From NCBI GenBank assembly GCA_016735415.1, contig JAERRP010000827.1:1-9623 (forward strand): a stretch of DNA of 9,623 nt, written 5' to 3'. Positions 1 through 5,749 of this stretch are shown one piece after another. The notes under the pieces were generated by a model. The model made no database searches. It saw only the letters and a program-made list of their open reading frames with translations, and was not told where the DNA came from. The stretch is from Desulfobacterales bacterium (GTDB lineage Bacteria > Desulfobacterota > Desulfobacteria > Desulfobacterales > UBA5852). Made by a program: the position numbers and the translations under genes. Positions within the stretch are counted from its first letter, which is position 1, and each line of letters opens with the position of its first letter.

Positions 1-622
1 AGACCGGCACGCCGTCCTGGCCATCCCCTCCTGCTTCGTTCACCAACTCCTTTTCGAGTGCGGCCATGGATTCGCCCGATGGCCGGGTGCTGGCCTGATT
101 GTAGTATGCCTGCATCCCGGCGCTGCCGCCCGCCAGGCGTCCGCGGCGCCGTTTCTCGGCGAGAGCCTGCAGCAATCCGCCAAGCCGGTTGTATTGATCG
201 ACGGCCGCCCGGGTGCGGGCGGCATCAAAGGCCTGTCCACCCCAGGCTTCGAGAACTTCGGCCAGACGCTCAAGTTCAGTGGCATAAAACGCAACGGCGC
301 CCGCATCGCGGGTGGCCGGCAAATCGAGCATCACAACGGGCTCCTGCGGCCGAATCCGCTGCCAGGCGTCGACCAGACGCCGCATGGCGTCGCAGCTGTT
401 GACCACCACCATCCCCCTCAGCGGCGGCAGATCGTTATCCATGGCCCGATCGATAATCCGCTTGACATGGGGGCAAATATTGTCGTGCAGGAAGCGGCCG
501 GCCTGATCCGGGGCTGCGCTCATGGGAAGCACCCGATAGGGTGTAAAACCGGCCGCCGCAATCACGGGCAACGGTGTATAGGCACAGGTGAATCCGATGC
601 GATCCCTGGTCGGCCTGCTCAT
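1..622 (-). CDS. 2-hydroxyacyl-CoA dehydratase / benzoyl-CoA reductase-type subunit (HgdB-like), 3' end missing
   Basis: The minus strand is open from an ATG at 622 to the left edge, giving 207 residues with no stop. The start reads MSRPTRDRIGFTCAYTPLP, followed by AAGFTPYRVLP, then DNICPHVKRI and VVVNSCDAMRRL. This is the arrangement of 2-hydroxyacyl-CoA dehydratase D-component proteins (HgdB/FldB/BcrB-C superfamily). Cysteines at residues 13, 50 and 77 sit where this family holds a [4Fe-4S] cluster. Family members remove water from 2-hydroxyacyl-CoA, or reduce benzoyl-CoA, after one-electron activation by an ATP-driven activase; they are cytoplasmic and oxygen-sensitive. The ATG overlaps the TGA of the upstream marR gene (ATGA, 619-622), so translation is probably coupled. 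Substrate cannot be told from this part. A partner subunit and activase would lie beyond the left edge if this is a full enzyme; stand-alone homologues of unknown function also exist. Confidence 0.85.
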   Translation of the reverse strand, partial: MSRPTRDRIGFTCAYTPLPVIAAAGFTPYRVLPMSAAPDQAGRFLHDNICPHVKRIIDRAMDNDLPPLRGMVVVNSCDAMRRLVDAWQRIRPQEPVVMLDLPATRDAGAVAFYATELERLAEVLEAWGGQAFDAARTRAAVDQYNRLGGLLQALAEKRRRGRLAGGSAGMQAYYNQASTRPSGESMAALEKELVNEAGGDGQDGVPV

Positions 623-1071
623 GACGGACTATCCTCCTTGATATTGGTGAGGACCTGTTGCAGGACTTCCATGGTGCGCGCCAGGTCGGCGGGGGCAATG
701 CCGTCGAAAACCTGACCCAGCACCTGGGTGGTGACTTTTTCCGCCGGGGTCCTCACCGCCATCCCGGCGTCGGTGAGGCATATCCGCTGCACACGCCGGT
801 CGTTGGGATCCGGTGTCCTGGAAACCAGCCCGTCGCGCGCCATACGGTCCAGCAGGCCGGTCATGGAAGAGGGCTCGAGCCGGGCGCAGCGGGCCAATTC
901 CACGGCTTTGCGGCCGTCCTCGGCCCACAGGCACAGCAGCACCCCCAGATAGGCCGGTTTGACTGCATCGATCCCGGCGGCCGCCATCCCTTTTTTGAGG
1001 GCGGAGGTCACCTGCAGGGTCACACGCGAAATCAGATAAAAAGGGCATTCACTGGGCTGGTCGAATGTCAT
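619..1071 (-). CDS. MarR-family transcriptional regulator
   Basis: A 150-residue protein of usual MarR length. The winged helix-turn-helix lies at about residues 40-100: a recognition-helix segment LEPSSMTGLLDRMARDGLV (65-83) is followed by the wing with its typical D-P-N-D-R-R (88-93) and a CLTDAG strand end. These proteins act as cytoplasmic dimers, often repressors released by phenolic, aromatic or acyl-CoA ligands. I chose ATG 1071 because AGGAG lies four bases upstream; an in-frame TTG at 1083 would place that Shine-Dalgarno inside the gene. The gene overlaps the dehydratase-type gene by four bases, so the regulator most likely controls that operon and itself. The promoter at about 1099-1127 is overlapped by TACGTA boxes that look like its operator. 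The ligand is unknown; a substrate or product of the linked enzyme is a guess. Confidence 0.92.
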   Translation of the reverse strand: MTFDQPSECPFYLISRVTLQVTSALKKGMAAAGIDAVKPAYLGVLLCLWAEDGRKAVELARCARLEPSSMTGLLDRMARDGLVSRTPDPNDRRVQRICLTDAGMAVRTPAEKVTTQVLGQVFDGIAPADLARTMEVLQQVLTNIKEDSPS

Positions 1072-1092
1072 GGCGCTCCTCAATTTAAATCC

Positions 1093-1115
1093 TATACGTA
1101 TATTACGTATACGTA
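1093..1115. promoter_or_regulatory. Candidate MarR operator: three TACGTA boxes
   Basis: TACGTA occurs at 1095-1100, 1104-1109 and 1110-1115. The first two form a perfect inverted repeat with 8-base arms (TATACGTA/TACGTATA, 1093-1100 and 1104-1111) around a 3-base centre. The second and third together make a 12-base palindrome. The site lies between marR and slyD, over the marR promoter. Short A/T-rich palindromes of this size are typical MarR-dimer sites, so autorepression is the natural reading; binding itself is inferred. Confidence 0.6.
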
Positions 1116-1127
1116 TTATATTGTCAA
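1099..1127 (-). promoter_or_regulatory. Candidate sigma-70 promoter for marR and the dehydratase-type gene
   Basis: On the minus strand a consensus -35 TTGACA lies at 1127-1122. At 16-17 bases spacing comes an AT-rich -10 region (TAATAT at 1105-1100, or AATATA at 1104-1099). Transcription would begin near 1090, leaving a leader of about 20 bases with the AGGAG of marR. The spacer and -10 are covered by the TACGTA boxes, so bound repressor would block RNA polymerase. The -35 is strong; the -10 assignment is approximate. Confidence 0.5.
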
Positions 1128-1210
1128 GTATTATTCTGCAGCTCTGTCGAGACAGTCCGACCGGGCCGATCCGCTTCTTAATTGAAGGCCGACTTCCGCG
1201 CGGCGATGTC

Positions 1211-1238
1211 TTGATTCAACTCAAATCATTATTATTTT
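1211..1238 (+). promoter_or_regulatory. Weak candidate promoter for slyD
   Basis: The AT-rich stretch before slyD holds TTGATT (1211-1216) and, 16 bases on, TATTTT (1233-1238). Transcription would start some 25 bases before the ribosome site. Upstream, 1143-1154 is a short inverted repeat (CTGTC-GA-GACAG) of unknown meaning. Other placements are possible in such AT-rich sequence. Confidence 0.3.
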
Positions 1239-1271
1239 GTACGACTTTTAACATTTTTAAAGGAGTTCTAA

Positions 1272-1778
1272 ATGCCGAAAGTTGAAAACGATCTTTTTAT
1301 CAGCGTGAACTACAAAGGCACCCTCGACAACGGGGAGGTCTTCGATACCAGCGCGGACCGCCCGCCGCTTGAAATCCAGATGGGGGCCGGACAGTTGATA
1401 CGGGGTTTTGAGGACGCCCTTGTCGATATGGCGCTGAACGAGAAAAAGACCTTTAGGCTGACGCCGGAAGAAGCCTACGGCCCGCGGGACGACGAGCAGA
1501 TGCACCGCTTTGCCCGCTCCGATGTGCCGCCGGAAATGGACCCGCAGGTGGGGCAGACCATTGCCCTCACCGCCCCGGATGGCCAGCAGGTACCCGCCCG
1601 CATTGCCCGGGTGGACGACGAACAGGTCACCGTTGACCTGAACCACCCCCTGGCCGGACAGGCCCTGACCTTCGAGATCGAAGTGGTCGGCATCAGTCCG
1701 ACCCCCACCCAGCCGCAGACCGGATGCGGCGGCGATTGTGACTGCAGTTCAAGTAAATCCGGCTGCGGATGCGGCTGA
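1272..1778 (+). CDS. slyD: SlyD-type FKBP peptidyl-prolyl cis-trans isomerase with cysteine-rich tail
   Basis: A 168-residue protein that speeds cis-trans isomerisation of prolyl bonds and acts as a folding helper in the cytoplasm; no signal peptide is seen. The FKBP domain is split, as in SlyD. The first part (about 1-72) has the V-x-Y-x-G start, GEVFDTS (21-27) and the G-x-x-x-x-I-x-G-F-E-x-A-L helix (38-50). An inserted flap domain follows (about 73-122). The FKBP fold resumes with NHPLAGQALTFEIEVVGI (124-141). The tail (151-168) carries five cysteines (152, 156, 158, 165, 167), resembling the metal-binding tail of SlyD, which in some bacteria delivers nickel to hydrogenase. Unlike the E. 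coli tail it has no histidines, so metal preference may differ. AGGAG at 1261-1265, six bases before ATG, fixes the start. It is a single-gene unit facing away from marR; no hydrogenase genes are in view. Confidence 0.93.
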   Translation: MPKVENDLFISVNYKGTLDNGEVFDTSADRPPLEIQMGAGQLIRGFEDALVDMALNEKKTFRLTPEEAYGPRDDEQMHRFARSDVPPEMDPQVGQTIALTAPDGQQVPARIARVDDEQVTVDLNHPLAGQALTFEIEVVGISPTPTQPQTGCGGDCDCSSSKSGCGCG

Positions 1779-1849
1779 GACGATTAACTGCGCAAGATCG
1801 TAAGGGCCTCGGAAAAAAACAATTAAGATGGCGCCGGATTCGGGTTCGT

Positions 1850-2161
1850 CTACAAGGCACACCCGCCGGTGCCTGTCAGGGATACCGCGTCAATGCCGCG
1901 CTGATGCAGAGCCATGCACAGCAGGGCCATGGTGATGCGCTCCCCGGTGGAAAAGAGCATGTCCATCTCACGCCGCGGCGGCTTGGGGGACAGCTCGCGA
2001 GCCATGGATAGGAGGTTGTCGGTGCTCTTGCCAATGGCCGAAACCACCACGGCGACATCGATCTGTTGTGTTTTAACCTCGGCTATCCGGCCGGCTATCC
2101 GGCGCAGTTTGTCCACATCGGCGACACTGCTGCCGCCATGCTTTTGAACAATGCAGGGCAT
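1850..2161 (-). pseudogene. lysC: Truncated aspartokinase (N-terminal fragment only)
   Basis: The 103-residue reading begins MPCIVQKHGGSSVADVDKL, the aspartokinase start with its K-(F/Y)-G-G-(T/S)-S nucleotide motif, here K-H-G-G-S-S. It continues through VVVSAIGKSTDNLL, EMDMLFSTGERITMALL and DAVSLTG, all in family order. Aspartokinases are about 400 residues or more and phosphorylate aspartate at the first step towards lysine, threonine and methionine. Here the reading stops at 1850, straight after the SLTG motif, losing most of the kinase domain and all ACT domains, so an active enzyme is very unlikely. A frameshifted stretch just downstream (about 1853-1815) reads VDEPESGAILIV, faintly like the G-x-I-x-I-V strand further along aspartokinases; this could be eroded sequence or chance. 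A weak GGAG lies ten bases before the ATG. A complete aspartokinase gene is presumably elsewhere in the genome. Confidence 0.8.
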
Positions 2162-2197
2162 CGGTCGGGTTCTCCATCGTGCTCGGGGATTGGAAGA

Positions 2198-2944
2198 TTA
2201 CTTTTTCGCAGCGGATTGCGGGTTAGGGCGTGACCGTGAAGCCGATGGCCGGCTTTTTCTTTCCCCTGATTGACGGATGGCCAGATAAACGGCGTGGGCC
2301 GGTCCGCCCCGTCCCTGCCGTTCACTGGTTACCGCGAAACCGGCGGACCGCAACCGTTTTTCAAACCCGGCGTCATAATCTTCACCCCATACGGCAAAAA
2401 CCCCACCGGGATTGATAACCGCACGTGTGGCGGCGATGGCAGTGGTGCCGTAGAGCGGATCATTACGCTTGTCGGTCCGTGCGTGGGGGCCTGAGTAGAG
2501 ATCCAGAATGACAGCGTCGAAACCTTCCGCCGTTTGATCGCTTGCGGTCGTGCGGATCAGATCGGCCACATCACCCATCGTGATGGTGACACGGGAGTCG
2601 AAAACGGCCCCGTTGGTCAGATGCGCCAGACGGTCCCGGCACCACGTCACTACGACCGGATTGATTTCGGCCACCACCACCCGGCCCACTGGCGGCAGCG
2701 TTTCGAGGACGGCTTTGAGGGTAAATCCCATCCCCAGACCGCCGACCAGAACCCGCGGGCACGGATGTTTTTTCAGTAAACGACAGGCCTGAAGGCCAAG
2801 GGCGGTCTCGGAACGGTGGGCGGCGCTGTTCATGAGAATCCGGCCGTCCACGGTGATAATAAAATCGTTTTGGCTGCGCTGCCGCAACTCAAGGGCACCT
2901 TCGACCGTGACCACACGGTCGAGGGTTTTCCAGGATCGGGCCAT
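2198..2944 (-). CDS. Spermidine synthase-like protein (methyltransferase fold)
   Basis: 248 residues from ATG 2944, chosen because GAGGTG lies ten bases upstream and the longer reading adds an unfamiliar N-terminus. The Rossmann core matches the spermine/spermidine synthase family: VLVGGLGMGFTLKAVLE (66-81) is the cofactor-binding loop, VVVAEINP (89-96) carries the acidic E93, GDVADLI (124-130) follows, and DAVILDLYSGP (143-153) holds the strand-end D148. True spermidine synthases usually have D-S-T-D-P at that last site; here D-L-Y-S-G-P replaces it. The N-terminal beta-domain is also short, and no S-adenosylmethionine decarboxylase gene is nearby. It may therefore transfer something other than aminopropyl groups, or be a methyltransferase. 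The C-terminal 20 residues are basic, serine- and proline-rich, and probably disordered. It is cytoplasmic, on the same strand as the aspartokinase remnant 36 bases downstream. Confidence 0.8.
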   Translation of the reverse strand: MARSWKTLDRVVTVEGALELRQRSQNDFIITVDGRILMNSAAHRSETALGLQACRLLKKHPCPRVLVGGLGMGFTLKAVLETLPPVGRVVVAEINPVVVTWCRDRLAHLTNGAVFDSRVTITMGDVADLIRTTASDQTAEGFDAVILDLYSGPHARTDKRNDPLYGTTAIAATRAVINPGGVFAVWGEDYDAGFEKRLRSAGFAVTSERQGRGGPAHAVYLAIRQSGERKSRPSASRSRPNPQSAAKK

Positions 2945-3034
2945 TGGGTTTAAGCACCTCGTAAAAATGGAATTGGCGGCGCGGATACCGCCGGGACGTC
3001 GGACCGACCCGCAAGCCTGGTCGTCGAACCAAAC

Positions 3035-3064
3035 TCCGCCGGCGGTTTCATTCGCGCCGGCGGA
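3035..3064 (-). terminator. Terminator-like GC hairpin downstream of the unknown gene
   Basis: A perfect 10-base stem (TCCGCCGGCG, 3035-3044, pairing with 3055-3064) closes a 10-base loop. It lies 14 bases past the stop of the unknown gene read on the minus strand. Only a broken T tract follows (GTTTGGTT), so termination may be partial. It would separate the unknown gene from the spermidine synthase-like gene. Confidence 0.5.
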
Positions 3065-3077
3065 CGGTTCCACGGCA

Positions 3078-3974
3078 TCAGGCCGGGTGTGACGCGGATG
3101 CTTCATAGAGCGGAAACAAGAGACCAAAAAGCGCCGCCACATCAGCGGATAGGTCTTTGCCCCGCTCGATAGCATCCGCTTTGGGTATGCGCTTGGCAAT
3201 CATGAGGTCAAGCCAGGCCGTCGTCGGCCAGGACTCGATGATGGAAGCCAATCGATCCGTATCACTGCGCACCGGGCTGCCTTCAACCTCCCAATCCTCT
3301 TCCCGCGGTTTCAAAATACCGCTGAAGCTGCGCTGGTGGGCATCGTAAACCACCAGACCCTGATCGCGCGCAACGTCGCGCAGCCATTTTTCGTTTTTAT
3401 CGTCGCGCAGCCATTGGATGAAAGCTTCCCAGTCGGGTGAGGCCGCGCCACTTGAATCCGGCCGCTCAATATAGAACCCATAGGCCAGGGTGCTTTCGTC
3501 CGCGCGCGCAAAAAATTTGGCGGGATAGTCAACCGTCTTGGCTTTCCAAAGGCCGGTATCGGCCCAGTGGGCCTCATTGCGGCGTTTGGCGGCCCACGAA
3601 TTGAAGTTCAGGCGGGAAGATTGCATCCGGGCCGTGACGGCACCGCCGAACTGACTTCGGCTGCGCCAGGGGGTGCGACTGATGGTCTTCTTAAAATCCT
3701 CGGGATGGAAGCCATCGAAGGTGTGCCCGGGTTTGCGGGCGGATGCGCGACGGGATTTGGCGCTTGCGGCCGCCGCCTTTTTTTCGCGGAGTTCCTGCTC
3801 CCAGCGGCGGCGCTCCTGGATTCGGCGTTGAAAGCTGACCGTCGTCTCGATCGATTCGCCGCTTTCCCACTTGATGACCATCACGTCACGCTGGATGGAC
3901 ATGACTTCAAAAACACCTTTTTCATTTTCGTAAGTTTCCCCTACGACAAGTTCAATCGGTTGCCCCTCTTCCAT
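3078..3974 (-). CDS. Protein of unknown function with small N-terminal beta-domain
   Basis: I do not recognise this 298-residue protein. ATG 3974 is preferred to an in-frame ATG at 3986 because GGAGG sits five bases before it. Visible parts: residues 5-48 alternate hydrophobic and charged residues (VVGETYENEKGVFEVM, then VMVIKWESGESIE), as in small SH3-like beta-barrels. Residues 50-82 are strongly basic and helical (RRIQERRRWEQELREKKAA), a likely coiled or nucleic-acid-contacting linker. Residues 84-125 hold a polar motif, TFDGFHPEDFKKTISRTPWR. The C-terminal domain (about 126-292) has tryptophan-rich segments, YGFYIERPD (165-173), DWEAFIQWL (181-189) and GLVVYDAHQRSFSG (206-219), then a helical end. 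There is no signal peptide or membrane segment, so it is probably cytoplasmic. The barrel plus basic linker hints at nucleic acid or protein binding; that is inference only. A terminator-like hairpin follows, so it is probably a single-gene unit. Confidence 0.8.
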   Translation of the reverse strand: MEEGQPIELVVGETYENEKGVFEVMSIQRDVMVIKWESGESIETTVSFQRRIQERRRWEQELREKKAAAASAKSRRASARKPGHTFDGFHPEDFKKTISRTPWRSRSQFGGAVTARMQSSRLNFNSWAAKRRNEAHWADTGLWKAKTVDYPAKFFARADESTLAYGFYIERPDSSGAASPDWEAFIQWLRDDKNEKWLRDVARDQGLVVYDAHQRSFSGILKPREEDWEVEGSPVRSDTDRLASIIESWPTTAWLDLMIAKRIPKADAIERGKDLSADVAALFGLLFPLYEASASHPA

Positions 3975-4105
3975 AAAATCCTCCATTTTTTGCCATTCCC
4001 GACAATACGTGCCACAACGTGGGCCTGAGAACCACGAAAAAATCGATACGATATTATCGCAAAATTTACCGGGGGTGGCATATTTTGGTATTTGACGCTG
4101 TAAAA

Positions 4106-4135
4106 AGCGTACGACACTATAGCGTATTTCACTAT
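4106..4135. repeat. Tandem 15-base direct repeat over a promoter
   Basis: 4106-4120 and 4121-4135 are back-to-back copies sharing AGCGTA at the start and CACTAT at the end, 12 of 15 bases identical. They overlap the -35 and -10 elements proposed for the TPR gene. A spacing of 15 bases is not a whole number of helical turns (about 1.5), so two proteins would bind on opposite faces. This is a candidate operator for an unknown regulator. Confidence 0.55.
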
Positions 4136-4138
4136 AAT
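4111..4138 (+). promoter_or_regulatory. Candidate sigma-70 promoter for the TPR gene
   Basis: A perfect TATAAT lies at 4133-4138, with ACGACA (4 of 6 to consensus) 16 bases upstream at 4111-4116. An alternative -35, TTGACG at 4092-4097, fits the weaker first ACTATA. Transcription from near 4145 would give a leader of about 255 bases before the TPR start, unusually long. Confidence 0.4.
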
Positions 4139-4299
4139 GAACCAGATCATAGCATAAGTCTCAAGTATTTATTTTCAGTCCATTCCGAGATCCGTTTGCC
4201 TGGAAGACGACTACGCCGGCGGAGAAGGGGCACCGTTTGTACCGGGACCATTGCGACGCGCCGGCACCGGGCCGGATGATCGGCAAGGCTCGAACGGGG

Positions 4300-4334
4300 G
4301 TTGCACCCTGTAATGCCTTACGGGTCGGGGCAAC
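4300..4334 (+). other. Hairpin in the leader of the TPR gene
   Basis: GTTGC (4300-4304) pairs with GCAAC (4330-4334). Inside it CCC pairs with GGG and GTAA with TTAC, around a TGCC loop at 4314-4317, with a small bulge and one uneven internal loop. A second stem, CCGGC/GCCGG, lies just upstream at 4261-4275. No T tract follows, so it is not a classical terminator. It matches no riboswitch or RNA class that I can recognise. Confidence 0.35.
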
Positions 4335-4402
4335 GTTGATCCACTTGCAATCGCCGGATTGGACTGTTAGCTCTGACAAATGAAAAACGGGAGAATATGA
4401 CC

Positions 4403-5656
4403 ATGCCCCTGCTGGAATGGCTGACCGGTGCGACCCCCGAGAAACAGGAACACAAAGGCGATTGCCTGTTTGCGGCCGGCCGCTGGGGGGAAGCCAAACT
4501 CGAATACGAAAGCGCCCTGGAAAAGCTTAAGAGGCGCTCCCGGAAGGAAACCGGCCCGCAAAAACAGCTGGCCGCCAAAATCCGGCAGGCCCGGGAGGCC
4601 CTGGCCCGCGAACACCGGCAAAGCGCGGCCGACCTGATGGACGGCGGTTACCGGGAGGAGGCGCAGGAAATGCTGGCCCTGGCCATCGAGGTCAGTGCCG
4701 ATGAAGCTTTTCAACAGGCGCTGGAACAGCAGGTCCGGGAACTCCAGGCTCGCCGTTTTCAGACGACTGCGCCCGAATCGCCGGAGCTTTTGGACGGTCC
4801 GGAAGACGACCCCGCGGAAAGGCTGTCGGAAGGGTCGCATGACGACTATTATATGGCCCTCTGCCATACTCTGCCCAATCACGTGCGTCGGGCCTATCAG
4901 GGGTATGGCGATAATTTCAAATTCGGTTATATGGCCCTCAATCGCGGCGATTTTGAAACGGCGGCCCCCTTGCTTGACAGGGCCCACCAAACCAATCCCC
5001 AGCCGGACAGCTACATTCCCCTGGAGCTGGCCACGGCTTATTTGAATCTGGATCGAAAATCCGAGGCCCACGACCTGCTGGCGGGCTTTATCGGCCATCA
5101 CCCCGAAACCCTGCCCGCCTACCAACTCCTGTGCGAAATTTACTGGGACCAGAAGGATTTCGAGCAGGCGACATCCCTGCTGGAGGCCCTGCCGCCCGAT
5201 CTGTCCGCGTCCCTGGCGGCCGCGGTCCTGCGGGGCGAAACCCTCAATCGGTCCGGCCAGCATGAAGCCGCCCGGGATCATTATCGCGGCTTTATCGATA
5301 CCTATGGTTGGAACATCACCGCGGCCCACAAGTTGGCCCGGATCTACCGGGATCTGGACGCAACGCACGATGCCCGGAAGCTTTACGAGGAGATCATGAA
5401 CAGCTGCCGTGGCTGCGGCACCCGCATCGATGCGCACATCAAACACGAATATGCGGAGCTATGTTTTGCCGAGGGCCAACATGACTCGACCCTCCTGGAA
5501 ATGTACCTGGCCCTGGCCCGGGAAATCCCGGAATATGCCGCGCTTTACTACGAACGCCTGGCCCATATCTACGCCCGGCAGGGCAATGACCATGAGGCCC
5601 GACGTTTCAGAGCCTTTGCCCGGCAGACCGGCGCCTCCGGTATGGACAATCGTTGA
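4403..5656 (+). CDS. Tetratricopeptide (TPR) repeat protein
   Basis: 417 residues from ATG 4403; an ATG two codons earlier (4397) is only three bases from the GGGAG at 4389-4393, whereas 4403 has a nine-base spacing. The protein is soluble, with no signal peptide or membrane segment. Helix-pair repeats with the A/G/Y/A TPR spacing can be seen, for example around residues 15-40 (GDCLFAAGRWGEAKLEYESA), 171-196 (FGYMALNRGDFETAAPLLDR), 204-228, 238-262, 276-300 and 308-333, with a last pair at 382-408. An acidic low-complexity break at about 125-146 splits an N-terminal helical part from the main array. A single C-x-x-C (335-338) lies in the array; one pair alone does not make a metal site. TPR arrays bind other proteins; the partner is unknown. 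It probably forms a single-gene unit, facing the M15 peptidase gene tail to tail. Confidence 0.9.
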   Translation: MPLLEWLTGATPEKQEHKGDCLFAAGRWGEAKLEYESALEKLKRRSRKETGPQKQLAAKIRQAREALAREHRQSAADLMDGGYREEAQEMLALAIEVSADEAFQQALEQQVRELQARRFQTTAPESPELLDGPEDDPAERLSEGSHDDYYMALCHTLPNHVRRAYQGYGDNFKFGYMALNRGDFETAAPLLDRAHQTNPQPDSYIPLELATAYLNLDRKSEAHDLLAGFIGHHPETLPAYQLLCEIYWDQKDFEQATSLLEALPPDLSASLAAAVLRGETLNRSGQHEAARDHYRGFIDTYGWNITAAHKLARIYRDLDATHDARKLYEEIMNSCRGCGTRIDAHIKHEYAELCFAEGQHDSTLLEMYLALAREIPEYAALYYERLAHIYARQGNDHEARRFRAFARQTGASGMDNR

Positions 5657-5717
5657 GGATGGTCTTCATTTCAGCCCTCTCTGGTTTGTGTGCCCCGGAA
5701 AACACTGACCGCCCCAT

Positions 5718-5734
5718 GGGCCGTACGACGGTCC
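5718..5734 (+). terminator. Weak possible terminator after the TPR gene
   Basis: A 7-base stem with one G-U pair (GGGCCGT/ACGGTCC) and a 3-base loop lies 61 bases after the TPR stop. A T-rich run (TTCTGTTTTCT) begins some seven bases later. The gap before the T run and the short stem make this uncertain; it sits between two convergent genes that would benefit from termination. Confidence 0.25.
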
Positions 5735-5749
5735 GGCGATTCTGTTTTC

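Larger units (their letters stand above)
3975..4402. other. Divergent intergenic region with candidate promoter and long leader
   Basis: This 428-base stretch separates the unknown gene (minus) from the TPR gene (plus). The part at about 4030-4170 is AT-rich and promoter-like, with a tandem 15-base repeat, small inverted repeats (ACGCT/AGCGT at 4095-4110; CGATA-T-TATCG at 4049-4059) and a TATAAT box. The part at about 4180-4380 is GC-rich and holds two short hairpins (4261-4275 and 4300-4334) upstream of the TPR start. Short open readings exist on both strands (4019-4279 plus, 4161-4379 minus), but neither has a recognisable protein pattern or a ribosome site. No clear promoter for the minus-strand gene could be picked out. 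Confidence 0.6.

Noticed and set aside
194..1185. Two overlapping plus-strand readings of about 175 residues (194-715 and 658-1185)
   Set aside because: They are antisense to the dehydratase-type gene and marR, both supported by family motifs; the second even runs through the marR promoter.
2945..3199. An N-terminal extension of 85 residues for the spermidine synthase-like gene
   Set aside because: The extension overlaps the end of the unknown gene, crosses the terminator-like hairpin and has no family likeness, whereas ATG 2944 has a good ribosome site.
4281..4340. Possible tRNA, because of a GGCTCGAAC stretch like a T-loop
   Set aside because: No acceptor stem, anticodon arm or CCA end can be folded around it.
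4019..4379. Short open readings in the 428-base intergenic region (4019-4279 plus; 4161-4379 minus)
   Set aside because: Neither has a ribosome site, a start in good context or any recognisable sequence pattern; the plus-strand one runs through the tandem repeat and TATAAT box.
4367..5446. A 359-residue open reading on the minus strand opposite the TPR gene
   Set aside because: It lies wholly antisense to a convincing TPR protein in GC-rich sequence, where long shadow frames are common. Its translation shows no known domain and there is no ribosome site.
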